64,000 bases of DNA from Burkholderia sp. WP9. Its GTDB lineage: Bacteria; Pseudomonadota; Gammaproteobacteria; Burkholderiales; Burkholderiaceae. The DNA lies in the NCBI RefSeq assembly GCF_900104795.1, contig NZ_FNTG01000002.1:620001-684000 (forward strand), given 5' to 3'. Shown here piece by piece: positions 17,130-25,600 of this stretch; position 1 is the stretch's first letter; each line of letters begins with the position of its first letter. The translations under genes and the position numbers were made by a program. Under the pieces are notes generated by a model. It made no database searches, was not told where the DNA came from, and saw only the letters and a list, made by a program, of their open reading frames with translations.

Positions 17130-17963
17130 TTGTCGGCCAATCACCATCACTTCAGGCAGGCGCTGGCGGAACTGTTGAATGGCCCGCCCGGAAATCCCGT
17201 GCCCGTGGTGAGCGACGGGTTGCGCACACGGTCGCTGCGCTTCGGTCCATTGGGCATACAAAGCTCGATGCGCAAGCGCGAGCCGTTCGAGCTCGACCTC
17301 CCGTACACACGGGCCATGATGATCTTCGGGCTCTTCCACCACGCCCCACGAGACATCCTGATCGTCGGGCTGGGCGGAGGATCGTTGTCGAAATACTGCT
17401 TCCAGAAGTTTCCGTCGGCGCGGGTCACTACGGTCGAAATCGACGCGAATGTGATCGCGTTGCGTGAATTTTTTTTCGTCCCGCCCGATTCGGAAAGATT
17501 CCACATCGTGCATGCCGACGCGGCCGCGTATCTTTCACACAGGACGGGAATCGCCGACGTGATCCTGCTCGACGGCTTCGACGCAACGGGTCTGCCCGCT
17601 GCCCTGTCCAGCCAGTCGTTTTACGATTCTTGCCGTGCAGCGCTGCGCGACAAAGGGGTTCTCGTGTCAAACCTGCTGAACAATGACGCCCGGCTCGCCA
17701 CGCACCTCGCCCGGATGCGCCGGGCGTGCGACGCAAACCTGCTCCGCACCACGGCGCAGTGCGGGGCAAACGTCATCGCCGTCGGCTTCAAGCGGAGAAG
17801 CGTGCCGGGGTGGGACGACCTCCATGCCCGCGCGAAGGTCTTGACGACATCGCTGGGTCTTGACCTGTGTCGCCACGTCAAACGAATGGAACATCATCAC
17901 CGGGAGGAGTCTGATTCGGAGTACCCTTCGTCCGGCGAGCCTGCCGTCGAACACGACATCTGA
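17130..17963 (+). CDS. Spermidine-synthase-fold protein, paralogue 3, first gene of the hyf-like operon
   Basis: 277-residue protein of the spermidine synthase superfamily. The nucleotide loop GLGGGS is at 80-85, Glu103 lies in VEID, Asp130 in HADAAAY, and the catalytic-loop position is Asp148-Gly-Phe-Asp151, so both acidic residues survive in this copy although the intervening residues differ from the usual Ser/Thr. The N-terminal polyamine contact region (LPYTRAMM) matches its paralogues, not SpeE. The TTG at 17130 has GGAG 9 bases upstream; no in-frame ATG gives a similar length. The stop is 20 bases before hyfB, indicating cotranscription. Function unknown. Confidence 0.8.
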   Translation: MSANHHHFRQALAELLNGPPGNPVPVVSDGLRTRSLRFGPLGIQSSMRKREPFELDLPYTRAMMIFGLFHHAPRDILIVGLGGGSLSKYCFQKFPSARVTTVEIDANVIALREFFFVPPDSERFHIVHADAAAYLSHRTGIADVILLDGFDATGLPAALSSQSFYDSCRAALRDKGVLVSNLLNNDARLATHLARMRRACDANLLRTTAQCGANVIAVGFKRRSVPGWDDLHARAKVLTTSLGLDLCRHVKRMEHHHREESDSEYPSSGEPAVEHDI

Positions 17964-17983
17964 CAGCCCCGGAGACAACGGCG

Positions 17984-19993
17984 ATGGAACACCTGCTGGT
18001 CATCCACTACGTGCTGCTGGTCGTCGCGGGCTGGCTGATCGTCAGCGTTCTGGGACTCGCCAGCCTGCGACGGACACGGGTGGTTGCGCACGGGCTGTTT
18101 CCGGTCGGCGCAGTGTTTGGCCTGGCTCTGTTCGGGCTGGGCCTGACCGGCGTTTTCGCCGGTCCTCAGGAAATCATCCTGCCGCTCGGGTTGCCCGACC
18201 TCCCCTTTCATCTTCGGCTCGATGGACTGTCGGCGTATTTCCTGGCTGTGCTCGGCGTGGTAAGCACGGGCGTCAGCGCGTTCTCCGCCGGTTATTTCCG
18301 CAAGGGTGAAGGCACGCCGCCCGGCTTACTCTGCTTCGAATATCACGTGTGCCTCGCGAGCATGGCGACGCTGTTGCTCGCGGACGACGCGTACAGCTTC
18401 ATGGTCGCATGGGAAACGATGACCGTGTCGGCAGTTTTTCTTGTCATGACCAATCACCGCATCGCGGAGATCCGTCGAGCCGCTTACCTCTACTTCCTGA
18501 TCTCCCATGTCGGCGCGCTGGCGCTCCTGTTGTGTTTCGGCCTGCTGCAAGCCAATACCGGCGACTATACGTTTGCCAACATGCGCGAACAGCACCTCGA
18601 CGTATTCTGGGCCTCCGCCGCATTCCTGCTGGCGCTATTCGGCTTCGGCGCAAAGGCGGGGGTCTTCCCCTTGCATGTGTGGCTACCCGAAGCCCATCCG
18701 GCTGCGCCGTCACCCGTGTCCGCCCTCATGAGCGGCTTTATCCTGAAAGCGGGCCTGTACGGCATTCTGCGCACGGTGTTCGACTTGCTGCATGTCCAGT
18801 TGTGGTGGTGGGGAGTCTTCGTGCTGGCGCTCGGACTCTTCACCGCCCTGTTCGGCGTCGTGTTCAGCGCGATCCAGACAGACATGAAACGGCTGCTCGC
18901 GTATTCGTCGATCGACAACATCGGGCTGATGTTCGTCAGCATGGGACTGGCGATCCTGTTTCGCGCGTACGGCATGAACAGTCTCGCCGCGCTCTCGTTG
19001 ACTGCGCTGTTCTACCAGATCGCCAGCCACGCAACGTTCAAAAGCCTGCTGTTTCTCGGCACGGGTTCCGTGCTGCATGCCACCGGCGAACGCAATCTCG
19101 GCCGTCTGGGCGGCTTGATCCGCGTGATGCCGTGGACCGCATGGGCGGCGCTCGTGGGCGCATTTGCGAGCGCCGGACTGCCGCCGTTGGGCGGGTTCGT
19201 CTCCGAATGGCTGTTGCTGCAGAGCTTTCTGTTCACGCCGGGCTTGCCGAACCCGTTCCTGAATATGGTGGTGCCGCTGGTCGCGGCGCTGATCGCGCTC
19301 GTGGCCGCGCTGGCAGGCTATACGATGGTGAAGTTCTTCGGCATCGTCTTTCTGGGTCAACCGAGAGAGGCGAAGCTGGCGCAAGCGCGCGACGCGAGCC
19401 ATTGGGAGCGCATCGGCTTCGTCTGGCTGGCGGCGATATGCGTATTGCTCGGGCTGCTGCCGGTGCAGTTCGTGGCCGTGCTGGACCGCGTCACCCGGAC
19501 GCTGGTGGGAACCGGCATCGGCGAGGCCGTCGCGCGCAATGGCTGGCTGCTGCTCGCGCCCACCAGCGTAGACCGGGCCAGCTATATGCCGGCTGTTTTT
19601 CTGCTGTTCTTCTGCGCGTGCTGCGCGCTCGCCTGGTTACTGGTCCGCCGTCTCTACCACGGGCGCCTGAGGCGCGCGGCGCCGTGGGCCTGCGGCTATC
19701 CGTTCGTGACCGCGCGGATGCAGGACACCGCGGAAGGGTTCGGGCAACCCATCCGCGAAATTTTCACGCCGCTATTCAAGATCGAGCGCCGGCTTCCTTC
19801 GCCGTTCGACCAACACCCGGAGTACAGCGTCACCGTGACGGATCGCGCGTGGACCCTGATCTATGCGCCGCTGGAACGGCTGATCATGCGCATCGCGGCA
19901 TTGGCCGGACGGCTTCAGACAGGCCGCATTGCCATGTATCTGATGCATAGCTTCATCGTGCTGATCGTGCTGCTGATGCTGGTGAGACGATGA
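17984..19993 (+). CDS. hyfB: Hydrogenase-4 component B-like membrane subunit (NuoL/Mrp antiporter family)
   Basis: 669-residue polytopic inner-membrane protein of the proton-translocating NADH-quinone oxidoreductase/Mrp antiporter family. The antiporter core contains WETMTVSAVFLV, FGFGAKAGVFPLHVWLPEAHPAAPSPVSALMSG and the later DMKRLLAYSSIDNIGLM, the channel Lys/Glu segments of HyfB. The C-terminal extension (FTPLFKIERRLPSPFDQHPEYSV) is typical of HyfB/HycC rather than NuoL. It probably forms a proton- or sodium-moving module of the complex encoded by the next five genes. It overlaps hyfC by ATGA. Confidence 0.9.
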   Translation: MEHLLVIHYVLLVVAGWLIVSVLGLASLRRTRVVAHGLFPVGAVFGLALFGLGLTGVFAGPQEIILPLGLPDLPFHLRLDGLSAYFLAVLGVVSTGVSAFSAGYFRKGEGTPPGLLCFEYHVCLASMATLLLADDAYSFMVAWETMTVSAVFLVMTNHRIAEIRRAAYLYFLISHVGALALLLCFGLLQANTGDYTFANMREQHLDVFWASAAFLLALFGFGAKAGVFPLHVWLPEAHPAAPSPVSALMSGFILKAGLYGILRTVFDLLHVQLWWWGVFVLALGLFTALFGVVFSAIQTDMKRLLAYSSIDNIGLMFVSMGLAILFRAYGMNSLAALSLTALFYQIASHATFKSLLFLGTGSVLHATGERNLGRLGGLIRVMPWTAWAALVGAFASAGLPPLGGFVSEWLLLQSFLFTPGLPNPFLNMVVPLVAALIALVAALAGYTMVKFFGIVFLGQPREAKLAQARDASHWERIGFVWLAAICVLLGLLPVQFVAVLDRVTRTLVGTGIGEAVARNGWLLLAPTSVDRASYMPAVFLLFFCACCALAWLLVRRLYHGRLRRAAPWACGYPFVTARMQDTAEGFGQPIREIFTPLFKIERRLPSPFDQHPEYSVTVTDRAWTLIYAPLERLIMRIAALAGRLQTGRIAMYLMHSFIVLIVLLMLVRR

Positions 19994-20940
19994 TCACGCT
20001 TTCCGGACTGATCTCGCAGGGGCTCGAAATCCTGCTCGCACTCGCGGCCGCTCCGCTGCTCACGGGCTGGGTCAACATGTGCCGCGCCCGCTTACAAAAC
20101 CGCCGCGCGCCAAGCATCTGGCAGCCTTACCGGATGCTTCACAAGCTGTTCAACAAGGAGTCAGTGGTCGCTAGCCATGCAAGCCCGATATTCCGTGGCG
20201 CGCCTTATGTTGTCTGGGCGTGCATGACGCTCGCCTGCGCGATCGTGCCGACGCTCTCGACCGACCTGCCGCTCTCGCCTGCCGCGGACGCAATCGCGCT
20301 GGTCGGCCTCTTCGCGCTGGCACGTGTAACGCTTTCGCTGGCCGCTATGGATATCGGCACCGCGTTCGGCACGCTCGGCGCGCGTCGCGAGATGCTGGTG
20401 GGTTTCCTCGCCGAGCCCGCCTTGCTGATGGTCCTGTTCTCGGCATCGCTCATCACGCAGTCCACCTTGCTGACCAGCATCGTCGCCACGCTCAGTCACC
20501 GCGAACTGGCAATCTATCCGAGCCTTGCTTTCGCGGGCATCGCGTTCACGATGGTGTCGCTCGCCGAGAACGCGCGTCTGCCGGTCGATAACCCGACTAC
20601 CCATCTCGAACTCACGATGATCCACGAAGCGTTGATCCTCGAATATTCGGGCCGGCATCTCGCCCTGATGGAATGGGCCGCGAGTCTCAAGCTGTTCGCG
20701 TACTCCTGCATCGGCGTTGCCCTGTTCATTCCGTGGGGCATTGCCGAAGCCGGCAATCCGACTGCGCTGCTGTTCTCCATCCCCGCGCTCTTCGTCAAGC
20801 TTCTGGTGGGCGGCGCTGCGCTCGCGATAGTCGAGACGAGCAACGCGAAGATGCGCATTTTCCGCGTCCCTGAGTTTCTCGCCACGGCCTTCCTGCTGGC
20901 CGTCATCGGGATGCTCGTTCATTTTCTGCTGGGGGCATGA
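19990..20940 (+). CDS. hyfC: Hydrogenase-4 component C-like membrane subunit (NuoH family)
   Basis: 316-residue inner-membrane subunit homologous to NuoH/HycD, the anchor that connects the peripheral arm with the membrane arm in group 4 hydrogenases and complex I. Seen are RAPSIWQPYRMLHKLFNKE near the N-terminus, ENARLPVDNPTTHLELTMIHEALILEYSG in the middle (the HycD-type acidic quinone-chamber-like loop) and several hydrophobic helices. ATG at 19990 overlaps the hyfB stop by 4 bases, and the next gene starts directly after its TGA. Confidence 0.9.
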   Translation: MITLSGLISQGLEILLALAAAPLLTGWVNMCRARLQNRRAPSIWQPYRMLHKLFNKESVVASHASPIFRGAPYVVWACMTLACAIVPTLSTDLPLSPAADAIALVGLFALARVTLSLAAMDIGTAFGTLGARREMLVGFLAEPALLMVLFSASLITQSTLLTSIVATLSHRELAIYPSLAFAGIAFTMVSLAENARLPVDNPTTHLELTMIHEALILEYSGRHLALMEWAASLKLFAYSCIGVALFIPWGIAEAGNPTALLFSIPALFVKLLVGGAALAIVETSNAKMRIFRVPEFLATAFLLAVIGMLVHFLLGA

Positions 20941-21600
20941 ATGCACGGATTCGCCACGCAGATCATCAACTTTCTGGCCGCCATCCTGCTGCTATTGTCG
21001 TTTGCGATGTTGAGCCAGCGCCGGATCCTGTCACTGATCCACCTCTACACGCTGCAGGGCCTGACGCTCGTATCCGCCAACCTGGTGCTCGGATACGTGA
21101 CCGCCGACTCGCACCTCTACATTTCCGCGATGCTGACCCTCGTGCTCAAGGTCGGCCTGATCCCCTGGATTCTCTACAAGCTCGTGCAGCGGCTCAATGT
21201 CAGGACGGATGTCGAACCGCTCCTCAATATTCCCGCCACACTGCTGGTGGGCATCGTGCTCGTGATCATCGCGTTCAATGTCGCCTCGCCGATCAGCCAG
21301 CTCGCCTCGTCGGTCGCGCGCGGCACGCTCGGCATTGCGCTCGCCTGCGTGCTGCTGTCGTTCATGATGATGATCACGCGCGCCAAGGCGATTCCTCAGG
21401 TGATCGGCTTCCTGTCGATGGAAAACGGCCTGTTTTTCGCCGCGGCCGCAGCCACTAACGGTATGCCGATGATCGTCGAACTCGGCATTGGACTCGATGT
21501 GCTGGTGGGCAGCCTGATCCTCGGCGTGTTCATGTTCCAGATCCGGGAGCAGTTCGACAGTCTGGACATTCATCACCTGGAAAAACTCAAGGATGACTGA
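20941..21600 (+). CDS. hyfE: Hydrogenase-4 component E-like membrane subunit (NuoK-like domain)
   Basis: 219-residue membrane protein with six to seven hydrophobic helices, matching HyfE. The helix around QVIGFLSMENGLFFAAAA has the membrane Glu typical of the NuoK-like part of this subunit. The C-terminus is hydrophilic (FDSLDIHHLEKLKDD). The ATG at 20941 abuts the hyfC stop, and its end overlaps the hyfF start by 8 bases. The order B-C-E-F-G-I, with no D between C and E, departs from E. coli hyf. Confidence 0.87.
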   Translation: MHGFATQIINFLAAILLLLSFAMLSQRRILSLIHLYTLQGLTLVSANLVLGYVTADSHLYISAMLTLVLKVGLIPWILYKLVQRLNVRTDVEPLLNIPATLLVGIVLVIIAFNVASPISQLASSVARGTLGIALACVLLSFMMMITRAKAIPQVIGFLSMENGLFFAAAAATNGMPMIVELGIGLDVLVGSLILGVFMFQIREQFDSLDIHHLEKLKDD

Positions 21601-23053
21601 AGCCTGGGTACTGCTGCTGGTTTTCGGGATCCCGCTTTTCGCGGGCGCATGTCTGGCGCTCGTGGGACAACACCGTGTCGCGGCGGAACTCAACGTCGCG
21701 TTCAGTTTCCTCACGTTCGCGGCCGCCGCGCTGCTTGCCGTGCAAACCGTGGCACACGGGCCTGCGTTCGCGCTGGGCAAACTGTTCTTCGTCGATCCGC
21801 TCAATGTGTTCCTCGTCGCCCTGACGGCCTTTGTCGGCTGGACCACTTCGATCTTTTCGAGGCCGTACATGCGCATCGAGCGGGACCGGGGCAAGATGAC
21901 CGGCCCTCGCATGCGCCTCTACCACAGCATGTACCAGCTGTTCATCTTTGCGATGCTGCTCGCGCTGCTCACCAACAACATGGGCATTCTGTGGGTCGCC
22001 ATGGAAGCCGCCACGCTCGCGACCGTGCTGCTGGTCAGCGTATATCGCACCGCGGCCAGCCTCGAAGCCGCGTGGAAGTACTTCATCCTGTGCGGTGTCG
22101 GCATCGCACAGGCGCTGTTCGGCACGATCCTGCTCTATCTTGCCGCGAGCCGGCAACTCGGCGGCGACGAGGCACTGCTCTGGACGAGTCTGAATGCGGT
22201 CAAGGGCAGTCTCGACCCGACCATCATTTCGCTCGCGTTCGTGTTCCTGCTGATCGGCTACGGCACCAAGGTCGGCCTCGTGCCGATGCACAACTGGCTG
22301 CCCGACGCGCATGCCGAAGGCCCCACGCCGATTTCCGCCGTGCTGTCCGGCCTGCTGCTCAATGTTGCACTCTATGCGGTGCTGCGCTGCAAGGTGCTGG
22401 CCGATGGCGCACTCCATAACGGCCTGCCGGGAAACCTGCTGGTTGGCTTCGGATTGGTCTCGGTGCTGGTCGCCACCTTTTCGCTGTTCCGGCAAAAGGA
22501 CGTCAAGCGGCTTTTTTCGTATTCGTCGATCGAGCACATGGGTCTGATGACGTTCGCCTTCGGACTCGGCGGCCCCATTGCGACCTTTGCGGGGCTGCTC
22601 CACATGACGGTGCATTCGTTGGTGAAGTCGGCCATTTTCTTTACCGTGGGGCATGCGGCCCAGAAGGCCGGTACCCAGGCGATCGACGACATCCGAGGTT
22701 TGTTGCGTGTGAGCCCAACCGTCGGCTGGGGCATGATGCTCGGCGCGCTCGCGATCCTCGGCATGCCGCCATTCGGTGTCTTCGCGAGTGAGTTCCTGAT
22801 CCTGACCACCGCGATGAGCAAGCTGCCGTGGGCCACGCCCTTCCTGTTGCTCGCGCTTGCTGTAGCCTTTGCGGCTATCTTCGTGCGCGTGCAAGGCATG
22901 GTGTTCGGCGACACGACGGCCAAAGTTCTTGAACACCCACCGGCGTTGCTGCCCGTGTTCGTCCATCTCGGCGTCGGGTTGATGCTGGGAGTCTACATTC
23001 CGCCCTATCTTGCAACGTGGTATCGGCAGGCGGCGGCCATGATCGTGGGGTGA
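21593..23053 (+). CDS. hyfF: Hydrogenase-4 component F-like membrane subunit (NuoN/NuoM family)
   Basis: 486-residue polytopic antiporter-like subunit. It contains WVAMEAATLATVLLVSVYR (the conserved Glu of the TM5-type helix), GTKVGLVPMHNWLPDAHAEGPTPISAVLSG and DVKRLFSYSSIEHMGLM, the same core as HyfB but without the long C-terminal extension. A second ion-translocating module of the complex is expected. ATG at 21593 overlaps hyfE by 8 bases; the hyfG-like gene follows after 3 bases. Confidence 0.9.
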   Translation: MTEAWVLLLVFGIPLFAGACLALVGQHRVAAELNVAFSFLTFAAAALLAVQTVAHGPAFALGKLFFVDPLNVFLVALTAFVGWTTSIFSRPYMRIERDRGKMTGPRMRLYHSMYQLFIFAMLLALLTNNMGILWVAMEAATLATVLLVSVYRTAASLEAAWKYFILCGVGIAQALFGTILLYLAASRQLGGDEALLWTSLNAVKGSLDPTIISLAFVFLLIGYGTKVGLVPMHNWLPDAHAEGPTPISAVLSGLLLNVALYAVLRCKVLADGALHNGLPGNLLVGFGLVSVLVATFSLFRQKDVKRLFSYSSIEHMGLMTFAFGLGGPIATFAGLLHMTVHSLVKSAIFFTVGHAAQKAGTQAIDDIRGLLRVSPTVGWGMMLGALAILGMPPFGVFASEFLILTTAMSKLPWATPFLLLALAVAFAAIFVRVQGMVFGDTTAKVLEHPPALLPVFVHLGVGLMLGVYIPPYLATWYRQAAAMIVG

Positions 23054-23056
23054 CAC

Positions 23057-24619
23057 ATGCGCATTGAGGCATTCGGGTTTTCCGACCTGGTTCGCCTGTC
23101 CGTGTTTGCGGGCAGGTCCTCGGCTTTTCTCGCACGTGTCGATTTTGACACCTGGAGCCGCACCGCCGGCACCGTGCGCGAGACGGGTGGCCGTCTGATC
23201 TCCCTGTGGGGTGCCGAAGAGACTCCGGGCACATTCACTATCTCTGTCGCTTACGCGCTGGAAGACGGCATCTTGTGGCTTAAGTTGCCGGTAGGCGACG
23301 GGCATGGGCGCAGCGACGGATACCCGGATATATCGGCGCTCTTTCCGTGCGCGACACGCATGCAACGGGCCGTCTACGATCTGGTCGGGCTGCGCGCGAT
23401 CGGCGCCGACGATACACGGCCGTGGCTGAATCACGGCAACTGGCCTGCCGATTACTTCCCGTTGCAGAAATTGTCTTCCGGGACCGAGCAGTTTCAGATC
23501 CAGGAAGCGGACTATCCGTTCGTCCACGTCGATGGTGACGGTGTCCACGAGATTGCCGTCGGTCCGATTCACGCAGGCATCATCGAGCCCGGACACTTCC
23601 GCTTCTCGGTCGTCGGCGAAAAGGTGTTGCGCCTCGAGGAGCGGCTGGGCTATGCGCACCGGGGAATCGAGCGGCTATTCGAACACATGCCCGCGCTCGA
23701 CGGACACCGTCTCGCAAGACGCATCGCCGGAGACACCACGGTCGCCTTTACGTGGGCCTATTGCATGGCGGTCGAGCGCGCGTTGAATGGACGGATTCCG
23801 CCACGCGCGCAGTGGCTGCGTGCGCTATTGCTCGAGCGCGAGCGCATTGCCAATCACCTGGGCGATCTTGGCGCGCTCGGCAACGACGCGGGGTTCGCGT
23901 ATGGTCTCTCGCAGTTCTCCCGTCTGAAGGAAGACTGGTTACGCCTGAACAATCTGGCTTTCGGGCATCGCTATCTGATGGACCGGATCGTTCCCGGGGG
24001 CTTGTCAACGGACCTCGATGCGCGCTTCGTCACCTCGATGCTGACGCAGTGCGATCAGATCGACACACAAGTCCGCGTCATGCAGCGCATCTACGAGGAT
24101 CAATCGGGACTGCAGGATCGCTTTGCAGGTACGGGCATACTTTCCGCAAAATTGGCGGAGCACTTCGGTGTGTGCGGGCCGGTCGGACGTGCGAGCGGCC
24201 GGAAAATCGACGTGCGTATCGATCACCCTTACGCGCCCTACCACGAGGTTCAGGTGCAGATGGTCAGCGATGACCGGGGCGATGTGGCAGCCCGGACCGC
24301 CGTCAGGTTCAACGAAATCTACGAGTCCACTCGGTTGATCCGGACCCTCCTCGCCGATCTGCCTGGTGGTGACATCGTCTCCCGGGTCGAATACAGTGGC
24401 TCGCCATCCTGCGGGGTCGGTTGGATCGAAGGCTGGCGGGGCGATGTATTCATCGCACTCGAAACCGGGGCAGACGGAACCATTTCGCGCTCTCACTGCC
24501 ATGACCCGTCGTGGCAGAACTGGCCGGCTCTGGAGCACGCGATCATCGGCAATATCGTTCCGGATTTCCCGCTGATCAACAAGTCGTTCAATCTGAACTA
24601 CGCGGGACACGACCTGTAA
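23057..24619 (+). CDS. hyfG: Hydrogenase-4 large-subunit-like protein lacking the [NiFe] cysteines (NuoCD-like)
   Basis: 520-residue soluble subunit: a NuoC-like domain to about 150, then a NuoD/HycE-like domain (GPIHAGIIEPGHFRF at 169-183, LRLEERLGYAHRGIERLFE at 191-209). In [NiFe] hydrogenases the first motif is RxCGxC; here residues 222-227 read RIAGDT. The second, DPCxxC near the C-terminus, is replaced by the ending NKSFNLNYAGHDL. All four nickel ligands are absent, so H2 chemistry is not expected. The sequence also ends without a cleavable tail. This matches the class called energy-converting hydrogenase-related (Ehr) complexes. The stop shares one base with the next ATG. Confidence 0.9.
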   Translation: MRIEAFGFSDLVRLSVFAGRSSAFLARVDFDTWSRTAGTVRETGGRLISLWGAEETPGTFTISVAYALEDGILWLKLPVGDGHGRSDGYPDISALFPCATRMQRAVYDLVGLRAIGADDTRPWLNHGNWPADYFPLQKLSSGTEQFQIQEADYPFVHVDGDGVHEIAVGPIHAGIIEPGHFRFSVVGEKVLRLEERLGYAHRGIERLFEHMPALDGHRLARRIAGDTTVAFTWAYCMAVERALNGRIPPRAQWLRALLLERERIANHLGDLGALGNDAGFAYGLSQFSRLKEDWLRLNNLAFGHRYLMDRIVPGGLSTDLDARFVTSMLTQCDQIDTQVRVMQRIYEDQSGLQDRFAGTGILSAKLAEHFGVCGPVGRASGRKIDVRIDHPYAPYHEVQVQMVSDDRGDVAARTAVRFNEIYESTRLIRTLLADLPGGDIVSRVEYSGSPSCGVGWIEGWRGDVFIALETGADGTISRSHCHDPSWQNWPALEHAIIGNIVPDFPLINKSFNLNYAGHDL

Positions 24620-25146
24620 TGTGGCAACTTCTCAAACAGATCGCGACAACCGGCACACCGACTCAACGCCTGCCCGAGGGCGATGAAGCATGGCGGTCCG
24701 AAGGGCACCGTATCCAGCAGGAAATACTCGACGTGCTGGGTCGGGCGCTATGCATTCGCGAGATTGATGCGGGCTCCTGCAACGGCTGCGAACTGGAAAT
24801 CCATGCGCTCAACAATCCGTACTACAACATCGAAGGTCTGGGTATCAAGTTCGTCGCGAGTCCCCGTCACGCCGACATGCTGCTCGTCACTGGCCCGCTG
24901 ACACTGAACATGAAGGAAGCAGTGCTGCGGGCCTACGAGGCAACGCCGCATCCGAAGCTGGTCGTCGCAGTTGGCGAGTGCGCCTGCACCGGAGGCATGT
25001 TCAAGGAAAGCTACGCCGTGTGCGGACCGCTCTCGAAGCTTTTTCCTGTCGACGTCACGGTGCCGGGTTGTCCGCCGCCCCCCATCGATATCCTGAGAGG
25101 CATTCTCGCCGCGCTTCGTGTGAAACGTACGATGCTCAAGCCATGA
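24619..25146 (+). CDS. hyfI: Hydrogenase-4 small-subunit-like protein (NuoB/HyfI family, [4Fe-4S])
   Basis: 175-residue iron-sulfur subunit homologous to NuoB and HycG. The four cluster ligands are present: Cys54 and Cys57 (SCNGCELE), Cys121 (GECACTGG) and Cys151 (PGCPPPP). The proximal-type [4Fe-4S] cluster is thus retained while the partner large subunit has lost nickel binding. The ATG at 24619 overlaps the hyfG stop (TAATG); the frame is open further upstream but that part is shadow. It is the last gene of the operon. No HyfA/HyfH ferredoxin or formate dehydrogenase gene follows, so the electron donor is not evident. Confidence 0.92.
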   Translation: MWQLLKQIATTGTPTQRLPEGDEAWRSEGHRIQQEILDVLGRALCIREIDAGSCNGCELEIHALNNPYYNIEGLGIKFVASPRHADMLLVTGPLTLNMKEAVLRAYEATPHPKLVVAVGECACTGGMFKESYAVCGPLSKLFPVDVTVPGCPPPPIDILRGILAALRVKRTMLKP

Positions 25147-25600
25147 TCACCAGCCGTGACATACGCCGCAGACAGTGTTCCTGGTTGAGGGTTCCGCGCG
25201 GGAACCAAGTGTGATGACGACTCCAGTACGCCACACTGATGTTTATAAGGACCGTGGAACAGCAGTCGAACCTCGCACCCGGTGCGCTCTTGCATAGGGC
25301 CGGCCATACATAAGTAACTTCAGATCCAGCGTTGGCATGGTCAAGCGTGTTGACCCAGTGGGGCTCCTGCGCGATCTTTCTGGCAATTGTAGCGGTGTGG
25401 GGGCTGGCCAGCGCACGTGCCGACTGAATCCCGAACCCGCGCAGCGCGTCAGTCGACGTTTCCCGCGCATGGGTGAAAACCTGAAGTCCACAGTCACCGT
25501 AACCGGCCATTGCAGCGGTTCAGGCTATGGGGAAAACACGCACCGGGAAGGCTGCGACCAAGGCACGGGCTACGATGTTCGTCCGGAGCAGAGAAGGCTT
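25147..25600. other. Gene-free gap downstream of the hyf-like operon
   Basis: About 450 bases without a recognisable gene; ORFs on both strands have no family features. A 6-bp hairpin (GGTTCC, 5-base loop, GGAACC) at 25190-25206 could weakly stop transcription from the operon but lacks a T-run. Composition is somewhat less GC-biased than neighbouring genes, as if it were decayed coding sequence. Confidence 0.4.

Noticed and set aside
21587..23659. 690-codon minus-strand ORF
   Set aside because: Antisense to the hyfF- and hyfG-like genes; low-complexity Arg/Glu/His/Gln composition typical of reverse-strand shadows.
23057..25146. Functional H2-evolving [NiFe] hydrogenase
   Set aside because: All four nickel-ligating cysteines are absent from the large subunit and no maturation genes are in the window.
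25190..25206. Rho-independent terminator after hyfI
   Set aside because: The stem is only 6 bp and no T-run follows on either strand.
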